In this document: in pieces, positions 59,255 through 64,000 of the stretch
Position numbering within the stretch: position 1 is the stretch's first letter
Layout of the letters: each line of letters opens with the position of its first letter
Source: CANJIV01 sp046330225
GTDB taxonomy: Bacteria > Actinomycetota > Thermoleophilia > Solirubrobacterales > Solirubrobacteraceae
Length of the DNA: 64,000 nucleotides
Reading direction: 5' to 3'
Assembly: GCA_046330225.1 (NCBI GenBank)
Contig: JAXLTD010000002.1
Span: forward strand, 186,001-250,000
Position numbers and translations under genes: made by a program
The notes under the pieces: generated by a model
Databases searched by the model: none
What the model saw: only the letters and a program-made list of their open reading frames with translations
Told to the model about the DNA's origin: nothing

Positions 59255-60592
59255 ATGTCGGTGGCCCGCGGCGCCGCGCTGGGCGCGCTCGTGCTCGCGG
59301 TGATCGTCCTCGCGGTCATCCTGCTCGGCAACGGGAACACGACGACGTACACGATCCGGCTCATCAACGCCGGCCAGCTCGTCAACGGCGACGACGTGCA
59401 GATCGGCGGCCGGCGGGTGGGGAGCATCGACTCGATCGAGCTCGGCAACAACAACGAGGCCCTGATCAAGGTCTCGGTGGAGGAGCCGTACGCGCCGCTG
59501 CACCAGGGCACCACGGCGATCGTCCGGGCGACGTCCCTCTCGGGCATCGCCAACCGCTACATCGCCCTGACCCCGGGCCCGAACAACGCCGACGAGCTCC
59601 CGAGCGGCTCGACGCTGCAGGCCGACAAGACGACCTCCATCGTCGACCTCGACCAGCTCTTCAACACCCTGAACCCCCAGACGCGCTACGCCCTGCAGCA
59701 GGTCGTCCAGGGCTCGTCCACCTGGTACGCCGGGAAGTCGTCGCAGGCCAACGCCTCGGCCAAGTACTTCGCCCCGGCGCTCTCGACGACGAATGCGGTC
59801 GTCCAGCAGCTGATCAAGGACCAGCCCGCGCTCACGAACTTCCTCGTCGAGTCCTCGCGCCTCGTGAGCACGCTGTCGGAGCGCAGCAGCGACCTGACGA
59901 GCCTCGTGTCGAACGGCAACGCGACGCTCGGCGCCATCGCCGACGAGAACACGTCGTTCGACCAGGCGCTCTCGCTCCTGCCCGGGACGCTCCGCAAGGC
60001 GAACACGACGTTCGTGAACCTGCGCGCCACGCTCGACGACGTCACCGTCCTCGTGAACGCGTCCAAGCCGGCGACCGTGAACCTGGCGAAGTTCTTCAAG
60101 CAGCTGCGCCCGCTCGTCGTGGAGTCCACGCCGGTCATCGCCCAGCTGTCGAAGCTCGTGCGCCAGCCGGGGAACTTCAACGATCTCTACGACGCGACCG
60201 TCGCGTTCCCGAAGGTCGCGAACCTGTCCGGCCCGGCGACGAAGAACTCGATCACTGCCCTGAAGAAGAGCCAGCCGGTCATCGACACCGCGCGCCCCTA
60301 CACCCCGGAGCTCGTCGGGTGGTTCCGGGACTTCGGCCAGCCCTCGTCCTACTACGACGCCAACGGCCACTACGCCCGGGTCCAGCCGATCTTCCTGAAC
60401 TTCGCCCGCACCGGGTCGACGCTGACCCCGATTCCCCCGTCCGACCGGTTCAACGCGGTCAGCAAGGGCAACGTCCGGCGCTGCCCCGGCGGCGTCAGCG
60501 CCGCCCCGGCCGACGGCTCGGCGCCGTTCCTCAACAGCGGCGGCCTGAGCGAGAACAACTGCGACCCCTCGATCATGCCGCCGGGGCCATGA
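59255..60592 (+). CDS. MCE-family lipid-transport protein
   Basis: A 445-residue MCE protein. After a membrane anchor (AALGALVLAVIVLAVILLG), the MCE/MlaD domain is seen in YTIRLINAGQLVNGDDVQIGG with VGSIDSIELG. A long helical region with repeated Asn/Thr/Leu follows, forming the tunnel-like needle. A Pro/Ser-rich tail ends it. The ATG at 59255 has GGAGGG four bases before it; a GTG at 59204 would add 17 residues. It is the first MCE gene, 118 bases after the ATPase gene, and the next three overlap stepwise. The lipid cargo is unknown. Confidence 0.9.
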   Translation: MSVARGAALGALVLAVIVLAVILLGNGNTTTYTIRLINAGQLVNGDDVQIGGRRVGSIDSIELGNNNEALIKVSVEEPYAPLHQGTTAIVRATSLSGIANRYIALTPGPNNADELPSGSTLQADKTTSIVDLDQLFNTLNPQTRYALQQVVQGSSTWYAGKSSQANASAKYFAPALSTTNAVVQQLIKDQPALTNFLVESSRLVSTLSERSSDLTSLVSNGNATLGAIADENTSFDQALSLLPGTLRKANTTFVNLRATLDDVTVLVNASKPATVNLAKFFKQLRPLVVESTPVIAQLSKLVRQPGNFNDLYDATVAFPKVANLSGPATKNSITALKKSQPVIDTARPYTPELVGWFRDFGQPSSYYDANGHYARVQPIFLNFARTGSTLTPIPPSDRFNAVSKGNVRRCPGGVSAAPADGSAPFLNSGGLSENNCDPSIMPPGP

Positions 60593-62148
60593 GGCGCGTC
60601 GCGGCCATCACCGCCGTCCTCGCGGCCGCGGCCTGGCTGGCCGTCGCGGGCACCGGCGCGGGCGACGGCGGCGGGTACGAGGTGCGCGCGATCTTCGACA
60701 GCGCCTCGTTCGCGATTCCCGGCGAGGACGTGCGCGTGGCGGGCGTGAACGTCGGCAAGATCAGCGACGTCTCGGTCACCGACGACAAGAAGGCCGCGAT
60801 CACGCTCGACATCACCGACAGCGGCTTCCAGGACTTCCGCAACGATGCGCGCTGCATCATCCGCCCCCAGTCGCTCATCGGCGAGAAGTTCGTCGAGTGC
60901 ACGCTGACCGACCCCCGCGCCCCGGGCCAGCCCGAGGCGCCGCCCCTGCCGGAGATCGCGTCCGGGCCCGACAAGGGGCAGCACCTGCTCCCCGTCACGC
61001 AGACGACCACGCCGGTCGACATCGACCTCATCAGCAACATCTGGCGCAAGCCGTACGCCGAGCGCTTCTCGATCCTGCTCGGCGAGTTCGGCACCGCCGT
61101 CGCCGGCCGGGGGGCCGACCTCGGGGAGGCCATCAAACGGTCCAACCCGGCGCTCCAGCAGACCGACGAGGTCCTCGCCATCCTGGCGAAGCAGAACACG
61201 ATCCTCGCGAACCTCGCGCGGGACTCGGACACCGTGCTCGCGCCCCTGGCCCGCGAGCGCAATCGCGTGGCCGACTTCATCGTGCAGGCGAACACGACCG
61301 CCCAGGCGACCGCCGAGAAGAGCGCGGCGCTCGAGGAGAACTTCGCGAAGCTGCCGACGTTCCTGCGTGAGCTGCGGCCGACCATGGTGCGCCTCGGCGA
61401 GCTCGCCCGGACGGCCACGCCGGTCTTCACCGATCTCAACCGCGCCGCGCCCGACATCAACACCGTCATCGAGCAGCTCGGGCCGTTCAGCGCCGCCGGG
61501 CTCCCTGCCCTCCAGAGCCTGGGCAACGTCAGCGTGAGCAAGGTGCAGCCGGCACTCGAGGCGCTCAGCCCGGTCATCACGGACCTCGCCGCCTTCACCA
61601 AGAACGGCGTCGGCGTCTCGAAGGACCTCAACAGCCTGACGGCCAGCCTGCAGAAGACCGGCGGCACGCGGCGCCTGCTGGACTTCCTCTTCTACACGGC
61701 GACCGCCGTGAACGGCTTCGACCAGTTCGGCCACTACCTCCGGGTCGGCCTGATCGCCAACCTCTGCTCGGACTACAACACGGCGCCGGTCCCGAGCTGC
61801 TCGGCGAACTTCGGCGACGCGTCCGCGAGCTCGGCCTCCACCGGCGACCCGCTGAACGACCCGAATCTCTCCGACACCTCCAAGGTGCTGCGCGGCGCCG
61901 ATCCGCAGGCGGTGCTCGACCAGGCCGCGAACTCGTCGACGTCGCCGAACACGCCCGAGCAGCGCCAGGCCGACGCGAAGCTCCGCCTGCCCACCGTGAC
62001 GCTCCCCGGTGCGCTCGGCGGCGCCCTGGGCGGCGCCGCCCCGGCGCCGAGCGCGGCCACGCCGCAGCGCAAGTCGGCGGGCCGGGCCACGAAGGCGCCG
62101 GACCCGAACGCCGGCGTCGTGGACTACCTCCTGGGGGCGGACAAGTGA
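60589..62148 (+). CDS. MCE-family lipid-transport protein (second)
   Basis: A 519-residue MCE protein that starts within the stop of the first one (ATGA). The N-terminal anchor is short (ITAVLAAAAWLAVAGTG) and could also be a signal sequence. The MCE domain follows with YEVRAIFDSASFAIPGEDVRV and GVNVGKISDVSVTDD. The tail is Ser/Ala/Pro-rich. There are Cys residues at CIIRPQSLIGEKFVEC and near the end. Six such proteins usually form the complex, so at least two more are expected beyond the window. Confidence 0.92.
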   Translation: MRRVAAITAVLAAAAWLAVAGTGAGDGGGYEVRAIFDSASFAIPGEDVRVAGVNVGKISDVSVTDDKKAAITLDITDSGFQDFRNDARCIIRPQSLIGEKFVECTLTDPRAPGQPEAPPLPEIASGPDKGQHLLPVTQTTTPVDIDLISNIWRKPYAERFSILLGEFGTAVAGRGADLGEAIKRSNPALQQTDEVLAILAKQNTILANLARDSDTVLAPLARERNRVADFIVQANTTAQATAEKSAALEENFAKLPTFLRELRPTMVRLGELARTATPVFTDLNRAAPDINTVIEQLGPFSAAGLPALQSLGNVSVSKVQPALEALSPVITDLAAFTKNGVGVSKDLNSLTASLQKTGGTRRLLDFLFYTATAVNGFDQFGHYLRVGLIANLCSDYNTAPVPSCSANFGDASASSASTGDPLNDPNLSDTSKVLRGADPQAVLDQAANSSTSPNTPEQRQADAKLRLPTVTLPGALGGALGGAAPAPSAATPQRKSAGRATKAPDPNAGVVDYLLGADK

Positions 62149-63554
62149 GGCGCCGGCGCGCATCCTCGATTGCCGCGAACCCGGTGCTCATCGGCGCCGC
62201 CACGACGCTCGTCGTGATCGTGGCCGTGTTCCTGGCCTACAACGCGAACGAGGGCCTCCCGTTCGTCCCGACCTACCAGTTGCAGGCCGAGGTTCCGGAC
62301 GCGGCGAACCTCGTGAAGGGCAACGACGTGCGCATCGCCGGGACGCGCGTCGGGACGGTGACCACGATCGCGCCGCAGAAGCACAGCGACGGCTCGGTCA
62401 CCGCGGTCCTGACCCTGAAGATGCAGACGTCGGTCAAGCCGCTGCCGAAGGATTCGACGGTCCTGATCCGGCCCCGGTCGGCGCTTGGCCTCAAGTACGT
62501 CGAGATCACGAAGGGCAACCCGTCCAGCGGCGGCTTCCCCGACGGCGCGACGATTCCGCTCCAGCAGGCCACGCCGATCCCGGTCGAGATCGACCAGGTG
62601 TTCAACACGTTCGACGAGCCGACGCGGCGCGGCATCCAGGGCAACGTCGACGAGTTCGGCAACGCGTTCGCCGGCCGCGGCGCCGACCTCAACGTGACCA
62701 TCTCCAACCTCCCGAACCTGCTCTCGAACCTCGAGCCGGTGATGCGGAACCTGGCGGCGAAGGACACGCGGCTGGACAACTTCTTCAAGCAGCTCGGGAA
62801 CGTCGCCGGGCAGGTGGCCCCGGTGGCCGAACAGCAGGCGAGCGCCTTCGTGAACCTCGACATCACGTTCGGCGCGCTCGCCTCGGTGGCCCGGCCCTAC
62901 ATCCAGGACTCGATTACCGGCGGGCCGCCCGCCCTGGACGCCGCGATCCAGTCGTTCCCGATCCAGCGGGCCTTCCTGGCGAACTCGACTGCGCTCTTCC
63001 GGGACCTGCAGCCGGGCGTCAAGGCGCTGGCCGCCGCGGCGCCCGACCTCGCCGACGCGCTCACGCTCGGGGTGCCGGTGCTCGAGAAGTCGCCAGCGTT
63101 CAACGACCGCCTCGGCGCGCTCAGCGACACGATCAAGTCGTTCAGCAACAACCCGGTGGTCCCGATCGGGATCAAGCGCCTGGCCCAGACGATGAACTTC
63201 CTGGATCCGACGGTCTCGGCCCTCACGCCGACCCAGACCGTCTGCAACTACGTGTCGCTCTTCTTCCGGAACACGGCGAGCCTGCTGTCCGAGGGCGACT
63301 CGATCGGCACGTGGCAGCGGTTCATCATCATTCCGGCGCCGCGCGGCCCCAACAACGAGGGCAGCCCGGCCTCGGCCCCGGCCAACGGCCCGAGCGAGAA
63401 GAACCACCTGCACACCACTCCGTACCCGAAGACGGCCGCCCCGGGCCAGGGCAAGGTCTGCGCCGCCGGCAACGAGAAGTTCGTTGTCGGCAAGACCGTC
63501 CTGTCGAACCCGCCGGTGCGCAGCCCGGCCACGACTGAGGCCACGAAGCCGTGA
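62145..63554 (+). CDS. MCE-family lipid-transport protein (third)
   Basis: A 469-residue MCE protein. The GTG start overlaps the stop of the second MCE gene (GTGA). It has a basic start (RRRRASSIAANPVLIG), an anchor (AATTLVVIVAVFLAY) and the domain motif YQLQAEVPDAANLVKGNDVRI with GTRVGTVTTIA. It contains Cys in TVCNYVSLFFRN and KVCAAGN. Gene order and overlap support one long lipid-import operon. Confidence 0.92.
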   Translation: MRRRRASSIAANPVLIGAATTLVVIVAVFLAYNANEGLPFVPTYQLQAEVPDAANLVKGNDVRIAGTRVGTVTTIAPQKHSDGSVTAVLTLKMQTSVKPLPKDSTVLIRPRSALGLKYVEITKGNPSSGGFPDGATIPLQQATPIPVEIDQVFNTFDEPTRRGIQGNVDEFGNAFAGRGADLNVTISNLPNLLSNLEPVMRNLAAKDTRLDNFFKQLGNVAGQVAPVAEQQASAFVNLDITFGALASVARPYIQDSITGGPPALDAAIQSFPIQRAFLANSTALFRDLQPGVKALAAAAPDLADALTLGVPVLEKSPAFNDRLGALSDTIKSFSNNPVVPIGIKRLAQTMNFLDPTVSALTPTQTVCNYVSLFFRNTASLLSEGDSIGTWQRFIIIPAPRGPNNEGSPASAPANGPSEKNHLHTTPYPKTAAPGQGKVCAAGNEKFVVGKTVLSNPPVRSPATTEATKP

Positions 63555-64000
63555 GCCCGTCCGCGAAGAAGCCGCGCGCCCTGCGCAAGGATCGGACCGG
63601 CCCCGCGCCGTTCAAGGTCGGGCTGATCGTCCTCATCGTGCTTCTGATCGGGACGTACTTCGGCTTCGCGAAGCACATCCCGTTCACGCATGGGTTCCGG
63701 CTCAAGGCGGTGGTGGAGTCGGCCGTGTCGATTCGCACCGGCTCGCCGGTCCGCATCGCCGGGGTCAACGTCGGCAAGGTCGTCGACGTGCAAGGCCAGG
63801 GCTCGTCGGACGCCGCCGTCGTGACGATGGAGCTGGACGACACGGGCCTGCCGATCCACAAGGACGCCGAGCTGAAGATCCGGCCGCGGATCTTCCTCGA
63901 GGGCAACTTCTTCGTCGATCTCGAGCCCGGCACCCCGCAGGCCTCGACCGTCGACGACGGTTACACCATCCCGATCACGCAGACGGCGACGCCGGTTCAG
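63551..64000 (+). CDS. MCE-family lipid-transport protein (fourth), 3' partial
   Basis: The reading frame starts at GTG 63551, overlaps the previous stop (GTGA) and is open to the end of the window (150 codons). The anchor is FKVGLIVLIVLLIGTYFGFA, and the MCE motif is FRLKAVVESAVSIRTGSPVRI with GVNVGKVVDVQG. The N-terminal basic stretch SPSAKKPRALRKDR is cytoplasmic. The C-terminus lies outside the window. Confidence 0.9.
   Translation, partial: MSPSAKKPRALRKDRTGPAPFKVGLIVLIVLLIGTYFGFAKHIPFTHGFRLKAVVESAVSIRTGSPVRIAGVNVGKVVDVQGQGSSDAAVVTMELDDTGLPIHKDAELKIRPRIFLEGNFFVDLEPGTPQASTVDDGYTIPITQTATPVQ

Overview
The window is very GC-rich, densely coded bacterial DNA with many GTG and TTG starts and frequent ATGA or GTGA stop/start overlaps. 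Several features together point to a high-GC actinobacterium, most likely of class Thermoleophilia (a Solirubrobacter or Conexibacter relative): a YrbE/MCE lipid-uptake locus, HemQ-type haem synthesis, a DUF4235/holin/DUF3618 membrane-protein cluster, a type III glutamine synthetase, and many acyl-CoA catabolic genes. This placement is inferred from gene content. I see no rRNA, tRNA, CRISPR array, insertion sequence or prophage.

Layout. 1-2 kb: the end of a P-type cation ATPase broken by two single-base shifts, converging on a CDF metal exporter. 2-14 kb: cytochrome P450, zinc-ribbon protein, short-chain dehydrogenase, DUF4239 membrane protein, a CBS/DUF294 nucleotidyltransferase coupled to a DEDDh exonuclease, two acyl-CoA dehydrogenases, an NTF2-like protein and a HerA-like ATPase. 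14-20 kb: secreted proteins (HtaA-like, CAP-domain, a 620-residue unknown, a serine hydrolase) around an enoyl-CoA hydratase/ureohydrolase pair. 20-26 kb: a beta-keto acid cleavage enzyme, a CoA-transferase and a MerR regulator in one operon, then DUF2804, nitrilase and TetR genes. 26-28 kb: four overlapping small membrane-protein genes, the first only 44 codons. 28-34 kb: DegV, an epimerase, a GST-like protein and a five-gene operon bolA-grx-mtnA-adh-adh, with an IscA-type carrier and HemQ beside it. 35-39.6 kb: a large membrane protein coupled to a glycosyltransferase/flippase-like fusion. 40-46 kb: a secreted Ig-like protein, metH with a structured leader, and an Rpf-like muralytic protein. 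46.5-52 kb: a nitrogen island (GSIII, Amt, PII, PucR-type regulator). 52-56 kb: DUF4234 protein, zwf, gnd and a lipoprotein. 56.4-64 kb: two YrbE permeases, an ATPase and four MCE proteins, the last cut off by the window edge.

How the genes fit together. Many of the enzymes suit growth on fatty acids, sterol-like or branched acyl compounds: MCE import, P450, acyl-CoA dehydrogenases, enoyl-CoA hydratase, CoA-transferase and beta-keto acid cleavage. gnd-zwf supplies NADPH. The bolA/grx/iscA/hemQ group handles Fe-S clusters and haem. The GSIII/Amt/PII group takes up and assimilates ammonium.

Intergenic DNA holds many clean inverted repeats that look like operators or terminators. The most notable are a near-identical half-site at two acyl-CoA promoters, a nearly perfect 40-nt hairpin just upstream of metH, paired palindromes in the metH/Rpf spacer, and a hairpin that contains both stop codons of a convergent gene pair. 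No single element is clearly a new defence or mobile system. The best leads for novelty are the mtnA-dehydrogenase operon, the glycosyltransferase/flippase pair and the regulatory sites.
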